Below are positions 1 through 9,175 of a DNA stretch of 28,780 bases, one piece after another. Numbering within the stretch: position 1 is the stretch's first letter; each line of letters starts with the position of its first letter. The DNA lies in the IMG/VR virus record IMGVR_UViG_3300020109_000105, positions 1 through 28,780 of that record; one strand, written 5' to 3'. This DNA comes from a virus. A program made the position numbers and the translations under genes. A model generated the notes under the pieces. That model was given only the letters and a program-made list of their open reading frames with translations, was not told the DNA's origin and searched no databases.

Positions 1-543
1 CCATGGTAAATGGAAAAAAGCCCTGTATGGTGAATTTTCTGAGGATTCAAAAAGTGTTTTTCCTCTTACGTCAACAAAGTTTATAGTAATTTGTGGAACA
101 AAATTAGCCCCTTTTACATCGATGTTTATTGAATCAATACCAAATGTTTGTGCGGTTGGGTCTTTAAATTGGTCTTCACCAAATGTTACATCATATCCGT
201 CTTTATATGTGGATTCTTGTCCTTGAATTGGTTTTGGAACAAAGGCATCCGTCCATGTTGTGTCAAAGTTACCGTCTCCACTAGCGTTTCTTAAGAAATT
301 AAGATTACCCTTAGCAATTTGTGTTAAGGTATTTCCTAAATTATCATCAGCAATGAGAGTCGTTCTTGGAATTAAATCAGCTTCCAAGTTCGCATACATG
401 ACTAAGTTTTCTTGTTTATGTCCTCTTGGTTGAACTTCTCCGTTTGAATCGACAACACTATTTGGGTCAACATAAATAAGATTGTTTTGGTCAACTTTTA
501 CAAGTATGTTTTCATTATTTGGGTAATCATTATTGCTCGCCAT
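1..543 (-). CDS. Virion structural protein, probably baseplate (partial, C-terminus off left edge)
   Basis: This reading frame stays open from an ATG at 543 to the left edge of the window, giving 181 codons with no stop, so only the N-terminus is visible. The protein begins MASNNDYPNNENILVKV and the visible part ends with an aromatic stretch, PYRAFFHLPW. I do not recognise a specific family. It lies last in a minus-strand chain of tape measure, 1615-residue protein and LysM protein, and its start overlaps the end of the LysM gene by 14 bases, so it is translationally coupled to it. The position downstream of a gp53-like baseplate gene suggests another large baseplate or tail structural protein. 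That role is inferred from context only. Confidence 0.75.
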   Translation of the reverse strand, partial: MASNNDYPNNENILVKVDQNNLIYVDPNSVVDSNGEVQPRGHKQENLVMYANLEADLIPRTTLIADDNLGNTLTQIAKGNLNFLRNASGDGNFDTTWTDAFVPKPIQGQESTYKDGYDVTFGEDQFKDPTAQTFGIDSINIDVKGANFVPQITINFVDVRGKTLFESSENSPYRAFFHLPW

Positions 544-856
544 AATATAGATTATATAATTCTATACTTCTTTTATAATCTTGTAAAGACGTTGTAAGAG
601 GAAAGGGTACTCTAATAACAGTATTATCAGGTATTTCAAATTCAATACTTCCCGCCGTTGGATTTGCCTGTAATATTAACCATCCAAACACTGGTGAACC
701 ATAATAATCTTGCGATATTTTATCAAACCTATCTCTACCCTTTTTATAAAACATATATCTATCCGAAGATTTTATTGGGATTTCAATCCCTGGTACAATC
801 CTAAATTTACCGTCTTCAATAAAAAACTGATATCTATCAAAATACTGTCTACTCAT
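530..856 (-). CDS. LysM-like baseplate wedge protein (T4 gp53-like)
   Basis: This 108-residue protein has the signature of LysM-type tail and baseplate proteins such as T4 gp53. The central part reads DRFDKISQDYYGSPVFGWLI, the typical 'run/start the organelle, settle, Y-G-x-P-x-x-W-x-I' pattern, followed by an N-P pair and a closing IPDNTVIRVP strand. Such proteins join baseplate wedges or bind peptidoglycan during tail assembly. The start codon overlaps the stop of the 1615-residue gene in a TAATG junction, and its own end overlaps the next gene by 14 bases, so the three are one translationally coupled unit. The length is short compared with T4 gp53 (about 196 residues), as in many phages that keep only the LysM core. 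Family assignment is by motif recognition. Confidence 0.75.
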   Translation of the reverse strand: MSRQYFDRYQFFIEDGKFRIVPGIEIPIKSSDRYMFYKKGRDRFDKISQDYYGSPVFGWLILQANPTAGSIEFEIPDNTVIRVPFPLTTSLQDYKRSIELYNLYYGEQ

Positions 857-3800
857 TATTGTGGTCTATAATAATTTAATTTATCTGTAACTTCGTTTGA
901 TGTTGAAAAGATTTGGTTCGCTTCATCTATTATTGTTTGGTTTGTTTCATCTGTTGTGGATGAAATTCCAAACTTAATTTCTTTATCGCTTTTCCTTTTT
1001 TTGAATTTTGTTAATTTAAATTTCTGTTCTTCTGGTTTTTCAACAAATTTATTTAATCTTTTTTTCAATTGATTTTTTAAATGGTCTTTATATAACAAAG
1101 GGTCTTTTAGCTCTGATATAAATGCTTCTACTTTATCGAATAACAATTGTTTCATCATAAATTCAAAATCCGCCGATTGTATTGTTGGATTTAAAAATGT
1201 AATATTGGTAGATAAACCATCAACTAATTTCGGTGCGTTTGTCTCAATATAATCAACACATGTACTGTATTCGTTATATAACAAATCCGAAGTAAAACCA
1301 CTTATTGCAACAGATTTAACAATACTATCTTGTACTGTTGAATCTTTACCATTTTTAATAACAAAATTAACCCTATCTAAATCAGATATTAATTGATTTC
1401 TTGATTTTTCCAATTCATCCAATATTTGAGTAGAATCGGTGAGTTCATTTATTTTATTTTCAATTATCTCTTTAGTTATAAAATCTTTTAATTTGACATT
1501 TGTATCTGTAAGTATTGAGCCGGTCATTTCTTTATCAAACTCAACCATATTAACTAAATAAGTTGAAGACGAGTCATTAAGAAAATTAGCCAACCCTGTT
1601 TTTAATCCTGATGTATAAACGGTTAATTCTTGTGTCTTTTTATATAAACCAAGTAATGATAATGTTTTACCCGGTGTTGGTGATGTTGAGGTGTAAATGT
1701 CGTATTGATTTATTGGTCTATATTCACCCTTAAATAAAAGAGCAGTAATATCTTTACCGTATTTTGTATAAACTTTGTTATACGTGTCTTGATACTTATC
1801 AAAATAACTTTCTGTTGAGGTGAAGACGGATTTAATTATGTCCGTATATTTTATACTGTTACCATCAAGGGTACCCATATAATTTCCATCTTTTACATTT
1901 TTAGTATTTTGAGATTGATTGTTTTTGTTAATGGCGTTTGTATAAGTTTTGTTCAAATCTGCTAAAAATTCACGAGTAAATTCTTCAGCATTTCTACCTC
2001 CAATAGTTTCGTTTGTTGCGATTGACCTCTCATCGTACATTTCTGTGTTTGCAAAGAAATTAGATGATAAGGCGTTTTGTAATCTTTCAACAGGTTTAGA
2101 TAATCCTTGTCCACCAATAAAATTTATAGATAATGTTACCGACGCAATCATAGGTTGAACTCCAATGCCTTCGGGGTTCAAATCAAATAGTATTTGCCCA
2201 CCGTCATCATAAGAAATGTTTACATCTCTAATTACTATTTTTGAGTGATAAAAATCACCAATTCTTAAGACACAAACAGGCGGTGGTCCAAACGCGGTGT
2301 TTCTTGCTCTAACATCTGATTCTTCCGAAATACCTTTAATTGGGATGGTGTCTCCCGGTCTAATACATTGTTGTAAAAATGTAAGTCTAGCATTTAAACC
2401 TTCAGGTGTTGTTGAATGAAATGCTGGATGAAAATATTTTAATTTTTCTTTAAGTGATGAGAAAACAATCGGGTCAGTTTCTTCTAATTTTTTAAAGTAA
2501 AAACATTCGGATAGTGTTTTTGCGATAATTCTTTTTAGTGGGTCAATGGCGGGTTTTCTTGTTGGTGGGTTCACAACAACCTGTCCATTTTCTTCTATTT
2601 TTGTTATAGGTGGTTGTGGTGTTGGTGTATCGGGTTGTTTCTTCTCTGATTTATTATTGTACTTTAAAGACATTGCCGTTTGTCTACAATAGAACGCAAT
2701 TGGTGAGTATTGTTTTAATTTTGGTACTCTAACGAAATCTTTATTAACACAATCTTTATCAGGTTGGGTCCCAGTTAATGTTTCACCATAATTGACCGAT
2801 TCTACAATAATTTTAGTATCATGTTCAAATCCAAAATCTTTTGTATTATACTCTTTTAATATAACAATCGGTTGTCCTTGTTGAATTATTTCTTTATCGT
2901 TTTCAGAGTTATCTTTGTTTACTAAATTTAAATTTTCTGGCCATTTTATTTGCCATTCTTTTTTTCCTCCGACAGCCGATAATCTATCAAAAATATCTTG
3001 AATTACGGAGTGACTTCTTCTTAGTGATAATCTTTCGTTGTAATCATTAGTCGCAACTGATGAACATGAAGATAAAATTTGAAATCTAATTGTTTCCGCC
3101 GTTTTACCAGATATGTCTGATATTAAACTATTTAAACTAGATACGTATTTATTAAATGACACATCAGCTTGGTCAAAATAATCACCGATTTTTGTTTTTT
3201 GAGCATCAATGTCGGATTGTGTTATAACGTGATTAGCATCACCAAAAATAAAAGATTTTTCTGTTTTTACTTGAGTGTCTGTTTGAGACAAACCAGTTAA
3301 AGTATTTAACGCGGCACCTAATTCATCAATATAAGCTTGTTTTTGGCCTTTGTAATCGTCGTATAATTCTGTATAATTTTTTGTGGTATCAAGGTCTAAA
3401 CTTGGTCCCGGTCTATCATTTTCATACTTTAATTTAATTATAACCTCATCAACAGGTTTAGAATCTGCTTCGTTACCTTGTGTTGTCGTGTTTGTTGGTG
3501 TTGTCTCTGTTGGGTACTCAGTGGTTACCTTATATTGTTTGATAGTTTCAGGGTCTTGTCCTTGATTTAATAAACTTTGAATCAGTTTTATATCGTTTGT
3601 ATCTAATTGAGTAAATCTTCTAATTAATTCGTAGAAATCCAATTCCTTACAACCAGCAAAAAAAGCGTTGATATAATTTTCAGATTCTTCCTCTGACATT
3701 CCTTTGAAAAGTTCTCTCACTAATAAATTTAAGATACTCGGGTGGTCAACAACAACCTTAAATGATAATTGCCCACTTCTTGATGTGTCTTGATATGTAT

Positions 3801-5703
3801 ATATTGGTTCGGGTCTACCCAAAAAAGTATTGTCTTGCCATCTCGCTTGGTTGTTTTCACTAATCTTTAAATCGTATGGTGGAAACCACATAACCCTACC
3901 CCCATTGTTACCTCTTTCACAAAATGGTAAATCATTGTATGTAAATCCTGGTGTATTTGATGTTCTCCATGCTAAGTTTTCAATTGAAAACATATATTTT
4001 TTAGCATAAAATCCATCACCCGTTCCGACACCGTTTGGTGTTTCAAATATATTTGTTGAGTTTTTAGACCCAAATGAATTTTTAAAACTATTTTTTGCAT
4101 CATAGTTTCCGCTTGATATAGGTGCAATATTAATATTATACGGTCTACTATCACCACCCATTACACTATCATCGAACTTTCTAATATTAGCGGTTCTTTT
4201 CATTGTATCTGAATAGTTCATATAGGACCTATCTTTAGTCCAAACACGACAATATTCAGCTCCTGTTTCTTGTTTATACTTATCAACAAACTTAATTGCG
4301 GAACCTCGTGACAACATACTATCACCCTCTTTAAAGATTCTACTGGTTTGGTCAATAACGTTACCAACATGTGTTCTTGTTGCTTGACCATCTTTAGGCA
4401 TTGAATCCAATATTTCTTGAGTTTTACCTAAAATTGAATCTTCTCTAAATCCGTATTTTGTTGAAATTGAATTGTTATAATCGTTACTTTCTCTTGATTG
4501 GAATTCCTCGTTCCATAATCCAATCTTATTCTTTGAGTTTTTACTAATCCACGTAAGTTTACCACTAATTGGTCCACCTTGGGAAATATTTCTTTGTCTC
4601 TCAAATAAAGCGGCTTGTACCGGGTCAAACATTAAACTTAAGAAGTAACTACTTTTAACCATGTTGTCATTAAAATCTGACATAGTATATTTTACGTCTT
4701 CCGCTCTATCGTCTCCAATATAAGCAACACCTTTTGGTGCTTCAAGTCCTAAAAAGTTTTTAATTCCACCGGCAACATTGTTTGCAAAATTAAAAAGTTT
4801 TGATGATTGTTGTGACCTTGCTGTTGTTGTGTAATTTGGTGCGTATGTTGAATATGATAATTGGTCAAACAAAATTTGTTTCTGACCCTCACCTAAGTAT
4901 TCAACCATTAAGTCAGATGGTTTTCTACCTAATTTTGGTCTTCTTTGAATACCAACTAAACTACCTAAAACACCTGTTACATCTTGTAATATCGCACCCG
5001 CTTCGGTTTTTGGTGTCGGTCTATTTACAATAGGGTTTCTTGGGTTGCTTAAATAATCTCCTGGTATTTCACTAAATGGAAATTCAATACCCGCAACCGT
5101 TTGGAGAAAATCTACACCTTTACCTAATAAACTTTTAGCAACAGTAATTTTATAGTTTTTTTCAATTAGAGGTTCTCTTCCTGTAACTATGTTTATCGCT
5201 GTTGCGATGTTACCATCCAATGCGTCAAGTATTCTAGCCCTACCTAAAGTTGCTGATTCTAAATTTTGTTGTAGTCTGGCTAATACAGGACCTTGTTTGT
5301 TTTCTCTAATATTTTGTGTAGCAAATTTCATTAACCTCGAATCGTCATCGAAGTTTTGACCCGCCATAATACTAACTAAATTAGTTGTTTGGGGTTCAAA
5401 CGAATTAATATAACCCGCAGATAAAATACCACCATTTAGTTGTGATAAAGTTGGTAAAGACGTGTTTGTGTATTCCTCAATAGTGCTATTTGGTGGAATA
5501 TATAGGTTAATAAAATTTTGACCAAAGTATACCGACCAATTTGTTTTAACATCACCAGGGTCAACATTAGCAAAATTGTTTAGATTTTGAACAACGTAAT
5601 TTGTATCAGTAAACGTTTGAGGTCCATTGGGTCTGTTTAGGGTTTTTGAAATTAAAAAATCTCTAAACGCTTTGGTAGTATTAAAATCTAAATATGTTGG
5701 CAT
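856..5703 (-). CDS. Giant baseplate / tail-hub structural protein (1615 aa)
   Basis: This is the largest gene in the window. Two regions resemble tail-tube-like modules. Around residues 629-655 a FLGRPEPIYTYQDTSRSG stretch is followed by a LSFKV strand, a pattern seen in tail-tube-initiator-type proteins. Around residues 1139-1205 a PPPVCVLRIGDFYHSKIVI stretch, then a short acidic segment and a VTLSINFIGG strand, resembles the N-terminal tube domain of contractile injection system LysM proteins. A Pro-rich linker (PDTPTPQPPITK) lies just before it. No signal peptide or membrane helix was seen. The C-terminal ~400 residues are helical and Lys/Glu-rich. It follows the tape measure and is coupled to the LysM gene, so a baseplate hub or tube-initiator role is likely. 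Such proteins are usually several separate genes, so this may be a fusion. ATG at 5703 is chosen because a TATTTAT promoter-like motif lies just upstream. Confidence 0.8.
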   Translation of the reverse strand: MPTYLDFNTTKAFRDFLISKTLNRPNGPQTFTDTNYVVQNLNNFANVDPGDVKTNWSVYFGQNFINLYIPPNSTIEEYTNTSLPTLSQLNGGILSAGYINSFEPQTTNLVSIMAGQNFDDDSRLMKFATQNIRENKQGPVLARLQQNLESATLGRARILDALDGNIATAINIVTGREPLIEKNYKITVAKSLLGKGVDFLQTVAGIEFPFSEIPGDYLSNPRNPIVNRPTPKTEAGAILQDVTGVLGSLVGIQRRPKLGRKPSDLMVEYLGEGQKQILFDQLSYSTYAPNYTTTARSQQSSKLFNFANNVAGGIKNFLGLEAPKGVAYIGDDRAEDVKYTMSDFNDNMVKSSYFLSLMFDPVQAALFERQRNISQGGPISGKLTWISKNSKNKIGLWNEEFQSRESNDYNNSISTKYGFREDSILGKTQEILDSMPKDGQATRTHVGNVIDQTSRIFKEGDSMLSRGSAIKFVDKYKQETGAEYCRVWTKDRSYMNYSDTMKRTANIRKFDDSVMGGDSRPYNINIAPISSGNYDAKNSFKNSFGSKNSTNIFETPNGVGTGDGFYAKKYMFSIENLAWRTSNTPGFTYNDLPFCERGNNGGRVMWFPPYDLKISENNQARWQDNTFLGRPEPIYTYQDTSRSGQLSFKVVVDHPSILNLLVRELFKGMSEEESENYINAFFAGCKELDFYELIRRFTQLDTNDIKLIQSLLNQGQDPETIKQYKVTTEYPTETTPTNTTTQGNEADSKPVDEVIIKLKYENDRPGPSLDLDTTKNYTELYDDYKGQKQAYIDELGAALNTLTGLSQTDTQVKTEKSFIFGDANHVITQSDIDAQKTKIGDYFDQADVSFNKYVSSLNSLISDISGKTAETIRFQILSSCSSVATNDYNERLSLRRSHSVIQDIFDRLSAVGGKKEWQIKWPENLNLVNKDNSENDKEIIQQGQPIVILKEYNTKDFGFEHDTKIIVESVNYGETLTGTQPDKDCVNKDFVRVPKLKQYSPIAFYCRQTAMSLKYNNKSEKKQPDTPTPQPPITKIEENGQVVVNPPTRKPAIDPLKRIIAKTLSECFYFKKLEETDPIVFSSLKEKLKYFHPAFHSTTPEGLNARLTFLQQCIRPGDTIPIKGISEESDVRARNTAFGPPPVCVLRIGDFYHSKIVIRDVNISYDDGGQILFDLNPEGIGVQPMIASVTLSINFIGGQGLSKPVERLQNALSSNFFANTEMYDERSIATNETIGGRNAEEFTREFLADLNKTYTNAINKNNQSQNTKNVKDGNYMGTLDGNSIKYTDIIKSVFTSTESYFDKYQDTYNKVYTKYGKDITALLFKGEYRPINQYDIYTSTSPTPGKTLSLLGLYKKTQELTVYTSGLKTGLANFLNDSSSTYLVNMVEFDKEMTGSILTDTNVKLKDFITKEIIENKINELTDSTQILDELEKSRNQLISDLDRVNFVIKNGKDSTVQDSIVKSVAISGFTSDLLYNEYSTCVDYIETNAPKLVDGLSTNITFLNPTIQSADFEFMMKQLLFDKVEAFISELKDPLLYKDHLKNQLKKRLNKFVEKPEEQKFKLTKFKKRKSDKEIKFGISSTTDETNQTIIDEANQIFSTSNEVTDKLNYYRPQ

Positions 5704-5710
5704 TTACATT

Positions 5711-5717
5711 ATAAATA
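5711..5717 (-). promoter_or_regulatory. Late-type promoter motif before 1615-aa gene
   Basis: On the minus strand TTTCTATTTATAATGTAA with the TATTTAT core at 5711-5717 lies just before the ATG at 5703. The core is only 8 bases from the start, close for a promoter. Confidence 0.35.
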
Positions 5718-5731
5718 GAAACTTTTTAATT

Positions 5732-7693
5732 TTAATTAAATTGAGGTGGCAAGGTAAAAGATGTGTAATCTAATTGTGAAGGTGTAACCGTTTGACGCAT
5801 TTCATTTACCACTGATGGACTTTTATACATTTCCCGAACAACCGCATCCAAAACAGGACCATTTGTTTTAAAGTTATGTTCGTGTTTATAATTAACCACT
5901 GCGGCCGTTTGATTTGAGTTTTGATTATTGGTATTACCTTTTAATTTATTTTCCAAATCAGATTCACTTACACCCATACTTTTAGCAACCAAAGCTTTAG
6001 CGGGTGCAACTGCTTCACTAACCATCTTAGAAAATAACTCTTCGTCCGTTTTTTGTAACCCACCTAAACTTGTTTTTTCTTTTAAATTTTCAGATAACTC
6101 TAACCCTTCAATGTATTTGTCAAATTCAGCTAAAGGTTGTCTTATTGTCGCGGCCGCTTGTACCTTAGCAACTGTTAATAATGCACTTATGTCTTTTTGC
6201 ATATTTTGGGTTGCGGTATATTGGTCTCTTGCAATATCTTCAACAGACATATCTTCAAAAGCTTTTTGGTTCTCTAATAAACCTTTTGCAATTGTTGGAC
6301 TTAATTCATCTAATGCAACTTTAGTATCCTGCAATCCTAATTCTTTTGCCAAGGATTGAGGGATGTCAATAACCATTCTACCACCCTCCATTTTAGAGAT
6401 GTTGGTTAAGAACTCTTTTTCTTTTTCGTCAATTTGTAGACCTGATGATAACAACGCGGTTGCTGCTGACGACCTTTCCGCAGCTTTGATTGCGGTTTTA
6501 GACATCTCTTCCATACTCATACCCATTTGGTCCGCTAATGCTTTAGATTTTCTAAGATTAGCTCCTGTGATTTCAAACCTACCTAATTCAGTATTATATG
6601 TGGCTAATGAACCTGCAACACCTATCATAGCATCTTGTAATCCACCAGCATCGTTGGTCGCCATATACATTAATTTTAATGGGTCATTAAAGTCACCAAT
6701 AGCGCCTCCTATAGCTTGTAATTCAGCAGATAACGCAATTGCTTGGTCCGGGTCAAAAAGTTTTTCCGCCATTGTTTTAACCTTTTCAATATTCATATTA
6801 AATTCAATAGACTTCTGAACCATTCTGGTTAATCCCTCAACACCATTTTTAAATCCAATGGTATTTAATTTGTCCATATTAGCACCAACATCCGCCACTA
6901 CTTTTCTTGCATTTAAACCAAGAGTTAATGAACTTTTACCCGCTTTGTCAATTTCTTTGATTGCATCTTTTGCACCAATACCTATTTTGTCAAAACTATC
7001 TAACGCGGCACCCAATCTATATAAATCACCATAAAATGCTCTTGCTGTTTTTTGAGATTCTTGTAAAACATCTTTACCGAATGTTGTCATCTTACCAGTT
7101 TGTTCAACCATTTGTACTGAATAATCTTTCACATCCTCAAAACTAAATCCCATGGCGGTTGCGGCTGGTAATGTTTCAAATATATTGTTTCTAAATTGTC
7201 TCGATAATTCACCGGTTAAACCAAGTTCAGAATTAATTTTATTTCTTAATTCCACTTCTTGTTTTTGTATTTTTTCCAATTCTTTACCGAGAAAAGACAC
7301 CATTTCACTAGTTCCTTTAACACCTAATTGAACCATAAAATCAGGTAGATTTTTTGATTCTCTCGCTATTTTACCTATTGTTTCAGATATGGTGCTAAAT
7401 TGAAATACAGTATCTTTTTGTAATGATAATGATGAAACAGGATTTGAATACCCTAAGTCCGCAATGTCTTGTGTTTTTAGTAAGTCGGTTGCATAAGACG
7501 CTGTTTTACTACCCGCACCTCCTGTGTTCCCTCCGCTTGATGGTTCTTTTTGGTTATAAAATGACCAATAATCATCTACTTTACCCATTAAAGAACTATT
7601 ATTCTGTACTGATTGCAATTTTAAGAACTCGTTTTTGAATTGAGTATAATTTAAACCTGCTCTTAGTTTGGATACCTCTTCATTAATTGTCAT
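5732..7693 (-). CDS. Tail tape measure protein
   Basis: This 653-residue protein is mostly helical, with long amphipathic stretches (for example residues 140-330), a central small-residue segment (LQAIGGAIGDFNDP) and a Gln/Asn/Gly-rich N-terminal patch near residue 50. That composition, and its place directly after the tail-assembly-chaperone pair and before the baseplate genes, is the classic tape measure position. Tape measure proteins set tail length and are carried inside the tube. At roughly 1.5 angstroms per residue, a known rule of thumb, this length would give a tail near 100 nm, similar to T4. No peptidase or lysozyme domain is visible. ATG at 7693 follows an AATATTTATAG motif by only a few bases. 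Confidence 0.8.
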   Translation of the reverse strand: MTINEEVSKLRAGLNYTQFKNEFLKLQSVQNNSSLMGKVDDYWSFYNQKEPSSGGNTGGAGSKTASYATDLLKTQDIADLGYSNPVSSLSLQKDTVFQFSTISETIGKIARESKNLPDFMVQLGVKGTSEMVSFLGKELEKIQKQEVELRNKINSELGLTGELSRQFRNNIFETLPAATAMGFSFEDVKDYSVQMVEQTGKMTTFGKDVLQESQKTARAFYGDLYRLGAALDSFDKIGIGAKDAIKEIDKAGKSSLTLGLNARKVVADVGANMDKLNTIGFKNGVEGLTRMVQKSIEFNMNIEKVKTMAEKLFDPDQAIALSAELQAIGGAIGDFNDPLKLMYMATNDAGGLQDAMIGVAGSLATYNTELGRFEITGANLRKSKALADQMGMSMEEMSKTAIKAAERSSAATALLSSGLQIDEKEKEFLTNISKMEGGRMVIDIPQSLAKELGLQDTKVALDELSPTIAKGLLENQKAFEDMSVEDIARDQYTATQNMQKDISALLTVAKVQAAATIRQPLAEFDKYIEGLELSENLKEKTSLGGLQKTDEELFSKMVSEAVAPAKALVAKSMGVSESDLENKLKGNTNNQNSNQTAAVVNYKHEHNFKTNGPVLDAVVREMYKSPSVVNEMRQTVTPSQLDYTSFTLPPQFN

Positions 7694-7697
7694 ATCT

Positions 7698-7704
7698 ATA
7701 AATA
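7698..7704 (-). promoter_or_regulatory. Late-type promoter motif before tape measure gene
   Basis: The minus strand reads ATAATATTTATAGATATG, with TATTTAT at 7698-7704 and the ATG of the tape measure directly after. It lies just after the stop codon of the chaperone second ORF. Confidence 0.35.
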
Positions 7705-7848
7705 TTATTTAGGAGCGTTTTCTAATTCAATAATATACTCCACGTAATATCTACGTATGAAAACGGGCATGGTGATAATATCACCATAACTAAAACCTCT
7801 TTTGATTAAAAATAAAATTTCATCTAACTGTCCTTTCTTATAAGCCAT
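7705..7848 (-). CDS. Tail assembly chaperone second ORF (frameshift extension candidate)
   Basis: This short ORF encodes MAYKKGQLDEILFLIKRG, then a segment with a Met-Pro and an R-R-Y-Y motif (MPVFIRRYYVEYII), 47 residues from ATG at 7848. The frame is open farther upstream, with a possible TTG at 7887. The 'helix, F-S-Y-x-D-I, x-M-P-x-x-x-R-R' pattern is typical of the short C-terminal pieces of phage tail assembly chaperones. It overlaps the end of the 249-residue gp26-like gene in another frame and sits directly before the tape measure, the canonical place of the lambda G/GT pair. It may be made only as a frameshift fusion (about 293 residues) rather than from its own start. The ATG has no good ribosome binding site. 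Confidence 0.6.
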   Translation of the reverse strand: MAYKKGQLDEILFLIKRGFSYGDIITMPVFIRRYYVEYIIELENAPK

Positions 7849-8587
7849 AGAAAGGGCGAAAAAACTCAACCCCGAACCCAATTTCAACTTGGGTGTCTTC
7901 TCCTGACGGGGTTTTTACTGTTTTTGTTAAATCTAATCCTGGTTTATTTTCTTTTACAAATTTTTTGAAATCTTGGGAATCTTTGATTGGTAATCTTTCC
8001 ACAAAATTGTGAATATTCATCATATCCTTGTTTCCTGCAACAGATTTAATCATCATTTCTAATTGTTTTGTCACGATAGGTGCAACACCTTGACCGTTCC
8101 AACTTCTTTTTAAATCATCAAGTTCTTTTTCTTGTTTTGGTGTTAAAAATTTAAATGTAATTTGAACTTTTGATTTTTCCATAAAATATGGGTATTCACC
8201 ATTCGAATCGCATTCTAAATTAAAATCTTTGAATTTTAATTCACTCATATCAACAGATACTTCAAATTCCTTTTCGGTTTTAGGGTCTGTTAAATAGAAT
8301 TTATATTCAGGACCGAAAGCGGTGTTTCTTAAAAATATTAATACCGCTTGTCTATCTTCTTCAACAATATCTTCAATTTGAATATCTCTATCCAAAATTT
8401 TTCTTTTTAATAATTCATCTATTACACCATTCGAGGCAATAAGATTTTGAGCTGATAATATATTTTCATCGGCGGCTGTTAAATACGCAACCTTGAGTGA
8501 TTTCTTTTTATTTTGATAGTGTATACCTCTTGAGGGTAGTTCAACAACATCATATGCAATTGTTGGGTCAACTCTAAATTCTTCCAT
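7838..8587 (-). CDS. T4 gp26-like baseplate / tail assembly protein (chaperone first ORF)
   Basis: The 249-residue product resembles the T4 base plate protein family (gp26/gp51-like). Near the N-terminus VVELPSRGIHYQNK matches the 'L-P-S-x-G-x-x-Y' opening, followed by LTAADENILSAQNLI, then RDIQIEDIVEEDRQAVLIFLR and a following G-P-E-Y. These are the conserved landmarks of the family. The C-terminal half is charged and helical. In tailed phages the gene between the tail tube and tape measure encodes the tail assembly chaperone that coats the tape measure, so that role is inferred from position. Its last codons overlap a second ORF in the +1/-2 frame, and the overlap contains a run of six U in the mRNA. 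ATG at 8587 is the natural start, and a terminator for the tail tube gene lies upstream. Confidence 0.75.
   Translation of the reverse strand: MEEFRVDPTIAYDVVELPSRGIHYQNKKKSLKVAYLTAADENILSAQNLIASNGVIDELLKRKILDRDIQIEDIVEEDRQAVLIFLRNTAFGPEYKFYLTDPKTEKEFEVSVDMSELKFKDFNLECDSNGEYPYFMEKSKVQITFKFLTPKQEKELDDLKRSWNGQGVAPIVTKQLEMMIKSVAGNKDMMNIHNFVERLPIKDSQDFKKFVKENKPGLDLTKTVKTPSGEDTQVEIGFGVEFFRPFYGL
7853..7867 (-). promoter_or_regulatory. Candidate programmed frameshift site in tail assembly chaperone gene
   Basis: In the mRNA sense the overlap reads GAG UUU UUU CGC CCU UUC, with the six-U run at 7859-7864. Slipping one base forward at UUU-C, or two bases back, would join the gp26-like protein after residue 243 to the downstream ORF, giving about 293 or 294 residues. 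CGC is expected to be a rare codon in so AT-rich a genome and could pause the ribosome. The zero-frame stop codon lies 18 bases farther on. Frameshifting here is common in tailed phages, usually -1, with -2 in phage Mu. Confidence 0.45.
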
Positions 8588-8627
8588 ATTTTTTATTTTA
8601 TAACTAGTATAGTTTACGAAAACTTTT

Positions 8628-8661
8628 AAAAAAAGTAAAGGTCTCCTTTTGAGAGACCTTT
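8628..8661 (-). terminator. Rho-independent terminator after tail tube gene
   Basis: A perfect 9-bp stem, AAAGGTCTC at 8637-8645 and its complement at 8653-8661, encloses a 7-base loop. Read on the minus strand the stem is followed by a run of seven T (8628-8634). It lies 25 bases past the stop of the tail tube gene and before the gp26-like gene, so it can raise tail tube output relative to the genes downstream. Confidence 0.8.
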
Positions 8662-8686
8662 TATTGACAGATTTTTTATTATTTGA

Positions 8687-9175
8687 TTAGTAAACTAAAA
8701 TACATCTATCCATTCTTAACGAACATGTGATAGATGCAATATCATCTCTTGAATAATCAAGTTCGTTAAAGTTTAAGTCGGTTATGAAAGAACCTTGAAG
8801 TATCCATTTTTCAACCACAACCCCCGTTGGGTCTAACATCTCTAATTCAATATCCTTTTTATAACCAGCTGCGTAACCCATACGACCTGTTACTGATTCG
8901 GCGTGTAGACGGAACCATTCCATCAACGCTTGTGACGCTGAAGGACCAATTGGGTCTTTGAAGGTTACTCTTATTTCACTCCATTCAAATCTACCAGCAA
9001 CATATGTTGAGGTGTTTATAAAAGGAATTGCAACTGAATTTATTTTTGCGCTTGGTCTTGCACTTGATGTTACATACCATTCATTTATTCCTAATGATGA
9101 AGGAAATCTAAGTATGAATCGGTTAACTCTTTTCGGTTCGTAAGGAACCGGCATTTTCATTAATAAATCTGCCAT
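8687..9175 (-). CDS. Tail tube protein (T4 gp19-like)
   Basis: The 162-residue product has the size (T4 gp19 is 163) and layout of a T4-type tail tube protein. It opens with basic and Pro-rich residues (MADLLMKMPVPYEPKRVNRF), then an alternation of beta strands including FEWSEIRVTFKDPIGPSASQ, followed by LMEWFRLHAESVTGRMGYAAGYKKD, and a closing ELDYSRDDIASITCSLRMDR. Stacked hexamers of this protein form the inner tube through which DNA is ejected. It sits downstream of the sheath but is separated from it by a terminator and a 348-base noncoding block, and it has its own promoter-like motif and terminator, as expected for a very abundant virion protein. Identity is by strong motif recognition. 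Confidence 0.92.
   Translation of the reverse strand: MADLLMKMPVPYEPKRVNRFILRFPSSLGINEWYVTSSARPSAKINSVAIPFINTSTYVAGRFEWSEIRVTFKDPIGPSASQALMEWFRLHAESVTGRMGYAAGYKKDIELEMLDPTGVVVEKWILQGSFITDLNFNELDYSRDDIASITCSLRMDRCILVY

Noticed and set aside
5928-6818. Two long plus-strand ORFs inside the tape measure gene
   Set aside because: They lie entirely antisense to a well supported gene, lack promoter or start context and have compositions typical of shadow frames of AT-rich genes.
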